DNA of 12,337 bases, taken from NCBI RefSeq assembly GCF_035508675.1, contig NZ_DATJMN010000057.1:1-12337 (forward strand). The letters are read 5' to 3'. How positions within the stretch are numbered: the first letter of the stretch is position 1; every line of letters begins with the position of its first letter. A program made the translations under genes and the position numbers. Positions 5,837 to 12,337 of this stretch are shown piece after piece. The stretch is from Dyella_B sp035508675. GTDB lineage: Bacteria; Pseudomonadota; Gammaproteobacteria; Xanthomonadales; Rhodanobacteraceae. The notes beneath the pieces were generated by a model. That model saw nothing but the letters and a program-made list of their open reading frames with translations. It was not told the DNA's origin and ran no database searches.

Positions 5837-7159
5837 ATGGCAGTCGGACCCGCACCCCAAGAGCATCAGGTCGTCTACACCACGCTGCATTTCGACAAGC
5901 CGTGGTCGATGGACAGCTATCAGCAGGCGGATGGTTACAAGGCATGGAGAAAAATCCTCGCCGAGAAACCCGATCCCGCCTCGATCGTCGAGATCGTCAA
6001 GAACAGCAATCTGCGCGGCCGCGGCGGCGCGGGCTTTCCCACCGGCTTGAAGTGGTCCTTCATGCCGAAGGGCAACATGCAGAAGTACATCCTGTGCAAC
6101 TCCGACGAATCGGAACCTGGCACCGCGAAAGACCGCGACATCCTGCGCTACAACCCGCATGCGGTAGTCGAAGGCCTGGCCATCGCCTGCTATGCCACCG
6201 GTTCCACTGTGGCCTACAACTATCTGCGCGGTGAATTCCATCATGAGCCCTTCGAGCATTTCGAAGAGGCGCTGAAGGAAGCCTACGCAGCGGGCCTGCT
6301 TGGCAAGAACATCCAGGGCAGCGGCATCGACGTGGACATCTACACCGCGCTCGGCGCCGGCGCCTATATCTGCGGCGAAGAAACCGCGCTGATGGAGTCG
6401 CTGGAAGGCAAGAAGGGCCAGCCGCGCTTCAAGCCGCCGTTCCCGGCCAACTTCGGCCTGTACGGCAAGCCCACCACCATCAACAACACCGAAACTTATG
6501 CGTCGGTGCCGGCGATCCTGCGCAACGGCGCCGAGTGGTTCCTGAATCTTGGCAAGCCGAACAACGGCGGCCCGAAGATCTTCTCGGTGTCCGGCCACGT
6601 CAATAACCCCGGCAATTTCGAGATCCGTCTCGGCACCTCCTTCAAGGATCTGCTCGAGATGGCCGGTGGCGTGCGCAACGGTAACAAGCTCAAGGCCGTG
6701 ATCCCGGGCGGCTCTTCGATGAAGGTGCTCCCCGCCGACCTCATGATGGAATGCACCATGGACTACGACAGCCTGCAGAAGGCCGGTTCGGGTCTGGGTT
6801 CGGGCGCCGTGATAGTGATGGACGAAACCACCTGCATGGTGAAGGCCTGCCATCGCATCGCGCGCTTCTACTTCAAGGAATCCTGTGGCCAGTGCACGCC
6901 GTGCCGCGAAGGCACCGGCTGGATGTATCGCGTGCTCACGCGCATCGTCGAAGGCAACGGTACGCAGGACGATCTGCATCGCCTGAAGGCCGTGGCCGGC
7001 CAGATCGAAGGTCACACCATCTGCGCGTTCGGTGAAGCGGCGGCGTGGCCGGTGCAGGGCTTCCTGCATCACTTCTGGAACGAATTCGAATACTACGTGC
7101 AGCACGGCCGCTCGATGACCGAGGACCGTCTCGCCGAAACCCGTGGAGTTGCTGCATGA
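5837..7159 (+). CDS. nuoF: NADH-quinone oxidoreductase subunit F (NADH/FMN site, N3)
   Basis: NuoF (51 kDa homologue) binds NADH and FMN and holds [4Fe-4S] cluster N3, so it is the electron entry point of complex I. The 440-residue protein has the glycine-rich G-R-G-G-A-G-F-P-T-G at 61-70, the G-A-G-A-Y-I-C-G-E-E segment at 173-182 that lines the FMN site, and the N3 ligands C350, C353 and C356 in E-S-C-G-Q-C-T-P-C-R-E-G plus C396 in H-T-I-C-A-F-G. The start at 5837 is preceded by AAGGGCAGGG. The open frame extends upstream to 5762, but that would overlap nuoE by 65 bases and add residues unlike the family. It overlaps nuoG by four bases. Confidence 0.98.
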   Translation: MAVGPAPQEHQVVYTTLHFDKPWSMDSYQQADGYKAWRKILAEKPDPASIVEIVKNSNLRGRGGAGFPTGLKWSFMPKGNMQKYILCNSDESEPGTAKDRDILRYNPHAVVEGLAIACYATGSTVAYNYLRGEFHHEPFEHFEEALKEAYAAGLLGKNIQGSGIDVDIYTALGAGAYICGEETALMESLEGKKGQPRFKPPFPANFGLYGKPTTINNTETYASVPAILRNGAEWFLNLGKPNNGGPKIFSVSGHVNNPGNFEIRLGTSFKDLLEMAGGVRNGNKLKAVIPGGSSMKVLPADLMMECTMDYDSLQKAGSGLGSGAVIVMDETTCMVKACHRIARFYFKESCGQCTPCREGTGWMYRVLTRIVEGNGTQDDLHRLKAVAGQIEGHTICAFGEAAAWPVQGFLHHFWNEFEYYVQHGRSMTEDRLAETRGVAA

Positions 7160-9483
7160 GTGCGCAGCCAGCCAATACCGCGCCCGATCTGGTCAACATC
7201 GAGATCGACGGCAAGCCCACGCAGATCCGCAAGGGCGCCATGATCATCGAAGCGGCCGACAACGTCGGCATCGCCATCCCGCGCTTCTGCTACCACCGCA
7301 AGCTGCCGATCGCCGCCAACTGCCGCATGTGCCTGGTGGACGTGGAAATGGGCGGTCGCATGATGCCCAAGCCGCAGCCGGCGTGCGCCACGCCGGTGGC
7401 CGAGGGCATGAAGGTGATCACGCGTTCCGAGAAGGCGCTTAAGTTCCAGCGCGACGTGATGGAATTCCTGCTGATCAACCATCCGCTCGACTGCCCGATC
7501 TGCGACCAGGGCGGCGAGTGCGAGCTGCAGGATATCGCGTTGGGCTATGGCCGTAGCGTATCGCGCTACACCGAGCGCAAGCGCACCATCGCCGACGAAA
7601 ACCTCGGCTCGCTGGTCGCCACCGAAATGACCCGCTGCATCCAGTGCACGCGCTGCGTGCGCTTTACCAGCGAGATCGCCGGTACCTACGAACTCGGCGG
7701 CATGAGCCGCGGCGAGAACCTGCAGATCGGCACCTACATCGGCAAGGCGCTGGAAACCGAACTGTCCGGCAACGTCATCGACGTCTGCCCGGTTGGCGCG
7801 CTGACCAACAAGCCGTTCCAGTTCAAGGCGCGCGCCTGGGAACTGATCGCCAAGCCGTCGGTGGCCTATCACGATGCGCTCGGCTCCAACCTGTGGCTGC
7901 ACACCCGCCGCGGCGAAGTGCTGCGCACGGTGCCGCGCGACAACGAAGCCATCAATGAGTGCTGGCTGTCCGACCGTGATCGCTACAGCCACGAAGGCCT
8001 GTATGCCGCTGATCGCGTGCATGCCCCCGAAGTGAAGCGCAGCGGCCAGTGGCAGAAAACCACCTGGGACGATGCGCTCACCGCCGCCGTCGAAGCGCTG
8101 AAGAGCGTGCCGGGCGGCGACCTGGGCGTGCTGGTGCATCCGGCCACCACCAGCGAAGAGGGCGAACTGCTGGTCCGCCTCGCGCAGGGCCTGGGCAGCG
8201 TGCATATCGATCATCGCCTGCGCCAGCTCGACTTTGCCGACAACGCGGTGGCGCAGACCTTCGCCATGCCAGTCGCCGACGTGGACAAGGTGAAGGCGGC
8301 GCTGCTGGTCGGTTCCGACTTGCGTTACGACATGCCGCTGCTCAACCACCGCATCCATCAGGCAGTGAAGAAGGGTGCCAAGGTCTACGCCGTCAATCCG
8401 GCCGAGTTCAACTTCAACTACAACCTGGCCGGCGAAGCCGTGGTGCCGCCGCATTACCTGGTCGATTCGCTGCTGGTGCTCGCCAAGGCGCTGATCGAAG
8501 GCGGTGTCGCGCAGCCGGGCTTTATTTCGGGCGAATCGCTGGCGCCGCTGCAGCTGACCGACAAGGCCCGCGAGGCTGTCGAAGCACTGAAGTCCGGTCA
8601 TGCCGTGGTGATCCTCGGTGAAGCGGCCGTGACGCATCCGCAGGCGTCGTGGCTTCGCGCTGTCGCACGTTTCATCGCCGAATCCACCGGGGCTGCCTAT
8701 AACGAGCTGCCGGTGGGCGCCAACGCGGTGGGCCTCGCCAAGGTCGGTGTGCTGCCCGGACAGGGTGGCCTGAATGCACAAGCCATGCTGGCGCAGCCGC
8801 GCAAGGGTTATCTGCTGTACGGTCTGGAATTCCCACATGATTTCGCCGACGGCGCAGCCGTCACGCATGCATTGAGCGGCGCGCAGCACATCGTTGCCTT
8901 CAGCGCTTTCGCCAATGCGGCGCTGCGCGAGGTTGCCGACGTGATCCTGCCGATCGGCTTGCTGCCGGAAATCGCGGGCACGCTGGTGAACGTCGATGGT
9001 CTCCTGCAACGTGTGGAGGCGGGTGCCAAGGCACCGGCCGAGGCACGTGCGGGTTGGAAGGTGCTGCGTGCACTGGGCGGCCTCATGCAACTGGCCGGCT
9101 TCGAATTCGACGACATGGCCGGCCTGCGTGAAAGCATGACCGAGCGCAAGGCGGTCACCTCGCAGAACCTGGTCGAGCGCAAGCGGGTGCAAGGTCTCAG
9201 CCGTCTTGCCACCTGGCCGATCTATCGGAGTGATGCCGTGGTACGCCGTGCAGGTCCGCTGCAGGCGCATCCGCTTAACCGTGCGCCGGCAGTGCGTCTG
9301 AACGCAAACGAAGCGCAGCGCCAGGGCGTGGGCGAGGGCGACAAGATCAAGCTCGCGAATGCCGTACTGCCGGTGGCCATCGACGCCACCTTGCCGGATG
9401 GCGCCGTGTGGATCGAGGCTGCCCATGACCAGACCGCGACGTTGCCGCCGTATGGCGCAGCCATCACCTTGAGCAAGGCGTAA
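7156..9483 (+). CDS. nuoG: NADH-quinone oxidoreductase subunit G (N1b, N4, N5)
   Basis: NuoG (75 kDa homologue) is the largest peripheral-arm subunit and carries electrons from NuoF towards NuoI. The 775-residue protein has an N-terminal ferredoxin domain with N1b ligands C45, C56, C59 and C77, then the N5 motif H109-x3-C113-x2-C116-x5-C122, then N4 ligands C161, C164, C167 and C211. A long molybdopterin-oxidoreductase-like domain follows and is structural in complex I. The extra N7 cluster of the E. coli type is missing: the stretch near 233-245 has no CxxCxxxC, as in the mitochondrial protein. The ATG at 7156 sits in an ATGA overlap with the nuoF stop, with GGAG seven bases upstream. The upstream extension to 7045 is rejected. 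Confidence 0.98.
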   Translation: MSAQPANTAPDLVNIEIDGKPTQIRKGAMIIEAADNVGIAIPRFCYHRKLPIAANCRMCLVDVEMGGRMMPKPQPACATPVAEGMKVITRSEKALKFQRDVMEFLLINHPLDCPICDQGGECELQDIALGYGRSVSRYTERKRTIADENLGSLVATEMTRCIQCTRCVRFTSEIAGTYELGGMSRGENLQIGTYIGKALETELSGNVIDVCPVGALTNKPFQFKARAWELIAKPSVAYHDALGSNLWLHTRRGEVLRTVPRDNEAINECWLSDRDRYSHEGLYAADRVHAPEVKRSGQWQKTTWDDALTAAVEALKSVPGGDLGVLVHPATTSEEGELLVRLAQGLGSVHIDHRLRQLDFADNAVAQTFAMPVADVDKVKAALLVGSDLRYDMPLLNHRIHQAVKKGAKVYAVNPAEFNFNYNLAGEAVVPPHYLVDSLLVLAKALIEGGVAQPGFISGESLAPLQLTDKAREAVEALKSGHAVVILGEAAVTHPQASWLRAVARFIAESTGAAYNELPVGANAVGLAKVGVLPGQGGLNAQAMLAQPRKGYLLYGLEFPHDFADGAAVTHALSGAQHIVAFSAFANAALREVADVILPIGLLPEIAGTLVNVDGLLQRVEAGAKAPAEARAGWKVLRALGGLMQLAGFEFDDMAGLRESMTERKAVTSQNLVERKRVQGLSRLATWPIYRSDAVVRRAGPLQAHPLNRAPAVRLNANEAQRQGVGEGDKIKLANAVLPVAIDATLPDGAVWIEAAHDQTATLPPYGAAITLSKA

Positions 9484-9486
9484 CCC

Positions 9487-10515
9487 ATGGGCGATCAACT
9501 TATCCATCAGCTCTTGCTGCCGCTTCTCTACACAATTGCCGTCGTACTGCCGCTGGTCATCGCGGTGGCCTTGTACGTGTGGTGGGAGCGCAAGGTTATC
9601 GGCTGGATGCACGTGCGCATGGGACCCAACAAGGTGGGGCCCTTCGGCCTGCTGCAGGCCTTCGCCGACGTGGTGAAGCTGCTGCTGAAGGAAGTGATTC
9701 TTCCCACCAATGCGAACAAGGCCCTGTATTTCCTCGCCCCGCTGATCGGTCTGGTGCCGGCGTTGGCTGCCTGGGCGGTGATCCCGTTCGACGACAAGGC
9801 GGTGCTGTCCAATGCCAACGCCGGTCTGTTGTATCTGCTGGCGATGACCTCGCTGGGCGTGTACGGCATCATCCTGGCCGGCTGGTCGTCCAACTCGCGT
9901 TACGCGCTGCTTGGTGCGATGCGCTCGGCGGCGCAGGTGATTTCGTACGAACTGGCCATGGGCCTATGCCTGGTGTGCGTGCTGGTGCTGGCCGGTAGCC
10001 TCAACCTCACCGATATCGTGCATGCGCAGGCGGGCAATAAGGGCCTGTTCGATTGGTTCTGGCTGCCGCTGTTGCCGGTGTTTGTGGTCTATTTCATCTC
10101 TGGCGTGGCCGAAACCAACCGCGCGCCGTTCGACGTGGCGGAAGGCGAATCGGAAATCGTGGCCGGCTTCCACGTGGAATATTCCGGTTCGGCGTTCGCG
10201 CTGTTCTTCCTGGCCGAATACGCCAACATGATCCTGGTCAGCTTCCTGGCTGCGATCTTGTTCTGCGGCGGCTGGCTGAGTCCGTTTCCGGCCAGTGTGC
10301 CAGTGCTGGGTGCGGCCAATCCCGCATGGCTGGCGATCAAGGTCTTCGTGTTCGCCACCTTGTTCCTGTGGTTCCGTGCCACCTTTCCGCGCTACCGCTA
10401 CGACCAGATCATGCGCCTGGGCTGGAAGGTGTTCATTCCCATCGGCATCGTCTGGGTGCTCGTGGCCGGCTGCATGAAGTACTACGGCTGGGTCCACGTC
10501 GGCACGGGAGGCTAA
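9487..10515 (+). CDS. nuoH: NADH-quinone oxidoreductase subunit H
   Basis: NuoH (ND1 homologue) is the membrane subunit at the base of the quinone tunnel, coupling quinone reduction to the proton-pumping arm. The 342-residue protein is very hydrophobic, with about eight membrane helices. Conserved elements are E-R-K-V-I-G-W at 34-40 followed by H-V-R-M-G-P-N at 42-48, the acidic loop A-E-T-N-R-A-P-F-D at 208-216 with E-G-E-S-E-I-V-A-G-F at 219-228, and the C-terminal W-F-R-A-T-F-P-R-Y-R-Y-D-Q at 295-307. The N-terminus before the first helix is somewhat shorter than in xanthomonad proteins I recall. The start lies three bases after nuoG, with AAGGCG at 9475-9480. Confidence 0.97.
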   Translation: MGDQLIHQLLLPLLYTIAVVLPLVIAVALYVWWERKVIGWMHVRMGPNKVGPFGLLQAFADVVKLLLKEVILPTNANKALYFLAPLIGLVPALAAWAVIPFDDKAVLSNANAGLLYLLAMTSLGVYGIILAGWSSNSRYALLGAMRSAAQVISYELAMGLCLVCVLVLAGSLNLTDIVHAQAGNKGLFDWFWLPLLPVFVVYFISGVAETNRAPFDVAEGESEIVAGFHVEYSGSAFALFFLAEYANMILVSFLAAILFCGGWLSPFPASVPVLGAANPAWLAIKVFVFATLFLWFRATFPRYRYDQIMRLGWKVFIPIGIVWVLVAGCMKYYGWVHVGTGG

Positions 10516-10524
10516 GGAAAAAAC

Positions 10525-11016
10525 ATGTCCCGCGTTACCAATTACTTCAAGAGCCTGCTGCTCATCGAGCTGCTCCAAGGCATGGCGCTCACGCTTCGGT
10601 ACATGTTTCTGCCGAAGTACACGATGCGCTATCCGATGGAGCACATCCCCAAGTCCAACCGCTTCCGTGGCTTGCATGCGCTGCGGCGCTACGCCAACGG
10701 CGAAGAGCGCTGCATCGCGTGCAAGCTGTGCGAGGCGGTGTGCCCGGCGCTGGCCATCACCATCGATTCCGCGCCGCGCCCCGGCGATGGCCAGCGGCGC
10801 ACCACGCGCTATGACATCGACCTGTTCAAGTGCATCTACTGCGGCTTCTGCGAGGAAAGCTGTCCGGTGGACTCGATCGTCGAAACCCACATCCACGAGT
10901 ACCACTTCGAGCATCGCGGCGAGAACGTGGTGACCAAGCCGCAACTGCTGGCCATCGGCGACCGCTTCGAGGCGGATATCGCGGCGGCCCGCGCTCAGGA
11001 CGCGGCTTACCGCTAA
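10525..11016 (+). CDS. nuoI: NADH-quinone oxidoreductase subunit I (N6a and N6b)
   Basis: NuoI (TYKY homologue) is an 8Fe ferredoxin-type subunit that passes electrons from NuoG to cluster N2. The 163-residue protein has two classic [4Fe-4S] motifs. The first is C63-x2-C66-x2-C69-x3-C73 and the second is C103-x2-C106-x2-C109-x3-C113. As is usual for ferredoxins of this type, the last Cys of each motif is expected to serve the other cluster. An amphipathic N-terminal helix (about residues 7-30) probably rests on the membrane. The ATG at 10525 has AAGGA six bases upstream, and the gene follows nuoH by nine bases. Confidence 0.98.
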   Translation: MSRVTNYFKSLLLIELLQGMALTLRYMFLPKYTMRYPMEHIPKSNRFRGLHALRRYANGEERCIACKLCEAVCPALAITIDSAPRPGDGQRRTTRYDIDLFKCIYCGFCEESCPVDSIVETHIHEYHFEHRGENVVTKPQLLAIGDRFEADIAAARAQDAAYR

Positions 11017-11026
11017 GGACACATCC

Positions 11027-11683
11027 ATGATTGACACGTCCTTGTTCCAACTCGTCGTTTTCTACGCCTTCGCCGCGGTGACCGTGGTCGCGGCGCTGTC
11101 GGTGATCACGCTGCGCAACTCGGTGCATGCCGTGCTGGCGCTGGTGCTGACCTTCTTCAGCACCGCCTGCATCTGGATGCTGGCCGAGGCCGAGTTCCTT
11201 GCCATCGCCCTGATCGTGGTCTACGTCGGCGCGGTGATGGTGCTGTTCCTGTTCGTGGTGATGATGCTCGACATCGACCAGGAAAAGATCCGCGAGGGCT
11301 TCGTGAAATACCTGCCGATCGGCCTGGTCGTGGCCGTGGTGATGCTGGTGGAAATGCTCGGCCTGATCGGCGTGCGCGTGATGCATGCGCAAACCATGGG
11401 CGACAACCCGGCCACCGCCGCGGGCTTGTCCAACACCGCATGGCTGGGCATGGCGCTCTACACGCAATACCTGCTGCCGTTCGAGATCGCTGCACTGATC
11501 CTCACCGTGGGCGTGATCGCCGCGGTCGCGCTGACGCTGCGCCAGCGCACCGGCGCGCGCAAGCAACATCCCAGCCAGCAGGTGGCGGTCAAGGCGAGCG
11601 ACCGCGTGCGCATCGTCAAGATGGCGGCGGAGCGTCCCGTCGAAACGCAGCCTGCAGCACCGGCCCAGGAGCCCAAGCCATGA
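11027..11683 (+). CDS. nuoJ: NADH-quinone oxidoreductase subunit J
   Basis: NuoJ (ND6 homologue) is a membrane-arm subunit; its third helix is implicated in conformational coupling in other complexes. The 218-residue protein has five predicted helices, near 6-27, 33-52, 57-80, 94-116 and 144-171. The third contains the conserved V-V-Y-V-G-A-V-M-V-L-F-L-F at 64-76. After the last helix comes a hydrophilic tail of about 45 residues, basic at first and then Ala/Pro/Glu-rich at the end. That tail is longer than in E. coli NuoJ (about 184 residues). AAGGA at 11015-11019 supports the start. The gene overlaps nuoK by four bases. Confidence 0.97.
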   Translation: MIDTSLFQLVVFYAFAAVTVVAALSVITLRNSVHAVLALVLTFFSTACIWMLAEAEFLAIALIVVYVGAVMVLFLFVVMMLDIDQEKIREGFVKYLPIGLVVAVVMLVEMLGLIGVRVMHAQTMGDNPATAAGLSNTAWLGMALYTQYLLPFEIAALILTVGVIAAVALTLRQRTGARKQHPSQQVAVKASDRVRIVKMAAERPVETQPAAPAQEPKP

Positions 11684-11985
11684 TTACGCTTTCGCATTAC
11701 ATCGTGCTGGGCGCGATCCTGTTCTGTATCTCGGTGGCAGGCCTGTTCATCAACCGCAAGAACGTGATCGTGCTGCTGATGGCGATCGAGCTGATGCTGC
11801 TCGCCGTCAACATCAACTTCGTGGCCTTTTCCCGTTTCGGCCACGACGTGGCAGGGCAGGTCTTCGTGTTCTTCATCCTCACCGTGGCCGCGGCGGAATC
11901 CGCCATTGGCCTGGCCATCCTGGTGTTGCTGTTCCGTAACCGCAGCACGGTCAACGTTGCCGAAATCGACAGCATGAAGGGCTGA
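11680..11985 (+). CDS. nuoK: NADH-quinone oxidoreductase subunit K
   Basis: NuoK (ND4L homologue) is a small membrane-arm subunit with buried charges that take part in proton translocation. The 101-residue protein has three helices, near 5-24, 29-50 and 60-86. The two key membrane glutamates are present: E37 in M-A-I-E-L-M-L-L and E73 in A-A-A-E-S-A-I-G, matching E36 and E72 of E. coli. The ATG at 11680 overlaps the nuoJ stop (ATGA) and follows AGGAG at 11667-11671. The much longer open frame reaching back to 11440 runs out of frame through nuoJ and is not used. Confidence 0.97.
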   Translation: MITLSHYIVLGAILFCISVAGLFINRKNVIVLLMAIELMLLAVNINFVAFSRFGHDVAGQVFVFFILTVAAAESAIGLAILVLLFRNRSTVNVAEIDSMKG

Positions 11986-11990
11986 GCATC

Positions 11991-12337
11991 ATGGAACTTT
12001 CCTCCTCCATCCTGTTGACCATTGCACTGGCGCCGCTGGTCGGCTGTCTGTTCGCGGGCTTTCTGGGCAAGCAGATCGGCCGCGCCGGTGCGCACAGCCT
12101 CACCATCCTCGGCCTGCTGGTCTCCTGCGGCCTGTCGTTCTATGTGCTGTACCAGATCGTCTTCGCCGGCGCCCCGGTCTACAACCACAACATCTACACC
12201 TGGTTCGAGATCGGCAAGTACACCGCCAGTGTCGGCTTCCTGATCGATCGCCTCACCGCGATGATGATGGTGGTGGTCACCTTCGTGTCGCTGCTGGTGC
12301 ATGTGTACACCATCGGTTACATGGCGGACGATCCGGG
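11991..12337 (+). CDS. nuoL: NADH-quinone oxidoreductase subunit L, N-terminal part (cut by window end)
   Basis: NuoL (ND5 homologue) is the distal antiporter-like proton-pumping subunit of the membrane arm. Only the first 115 codons are here and the frame is still open at the right edge. Visible features are a first hydrophobic helix (about residues 6-26), a second (about 37-59), the periplasmic loop with Y-T-W-F-E-I-G, and F-L-I-D-R-L-T-A-M-M near 84-93, typical of NuoL just before the third helix, then H-V-Y-T-I-G-Y-M at 104-111. The ATG at 11991 is five bases after nuoK, with AAGGG nine bases upstream. nuoM and nuoN are expected next. Confidence 0.95.
   Translation, partial: MELSSSILLTIALAPLVGCLFAGFLGKQIGRAGAHSLTILGLLVSCGLSFYVLYQIVFAGAPVYNHNIYTWFEIGKYTASVGFLIDRLTAMMMVVVTFVSLLVHVYTIGYMADDP

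Noticed and set aside
7843..7900. Possible N7 iron-sulfur site in NuoG.
   Set aside because: The required cysteines are absent. This is the common mitochondrial-like form rather than a defect.
7093..9612. An 839-codon open frame on the minus strand, opposite nuoG.
   Set aside because: It mirrors the nuoG codons in GC-rich DNA, where strong third-position bias removes antisense stops. The product is His/Arg/Gln-rich, resembles no family, and nuoG is certain.
1..12337. CRISPR arrays, insertion sequences, phage genes, toxin-antitoxin pairs or defence genes.
   Set aside because: I saw no repeat arrays, transposase or integrase motifs, or composition shifts. The window reads as ordinary core chromosome.

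Overview
The window is about 12.3 kb of GC-rich DNA in which every supportable gene lies on the + strand. It looks like core chromosome of a gammaproteobacterium, most likely order Xanthomonadales (Lysobacterales), perhaps a Rhodanobacteraceae-type relative of Dyella, Rhodanobacter or Luteibacter. That placement is inferred from three things: a PilZ protein resembling the non-canonical Xanthomonas type IV pilus PilZ, separate nuoC and nuoD genes (fused in enterics), and an internal NuoC insert of a kind I recall from xanthomonads. No search was run.

Region 1 (1-2056) is a small housekeeping and envelope cluster. It holds the 3' end of holB (DNA polymerase III delta' clamp-loader subunit), a PIG-L/LmbE-family zinc deacetylase, and pilZ. 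holB next to pilZ is a familiar gammaproteobacterial arrangement. The deacetylase gene between them is the least expected gene in the window.

Region 2 (2057-2368) is the only gap longer than 300 bases. I see no gene, tRNA or strong terminator in it. It carries a good candidate extended -10 promoter (TACAAT at 2219-2224), an approximately 135-140 nt leader with a small hairpin, and a strong ribosome binding site for nuoA.

Region 3 (2369-12337) is the front of a tightly packed nuo operon in the canonical order nuoA-B-C-D-E-F-G-H-I-J-K-L. The window cuts nuoL; nuoM and nuoN are expected beyond it. The genes overlap or sit within 19 bases of each other, several through ATGA stop/start overlaps. 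They encode the proton-pumping NADH:quinone oxidoreductase (respiratory complex I). NuoE, F and G oxidise NADH and carry electrons through FMN and Fe-S clusters. NuoB, C, D and I pass them to quinone. NuoA, H, J, K and L form the proton-pumping membrane arm. Every metal-ligand motif I checked is intact, and the optional N7 cluster of NuoG is absent.

I found no convincing undescribed system. The points worth a second look are the PIG-L gene between holB and pilZ, the direct pilZ-nuoA junction, and the untested regulatory elements upstream of pilZ and nuoA.
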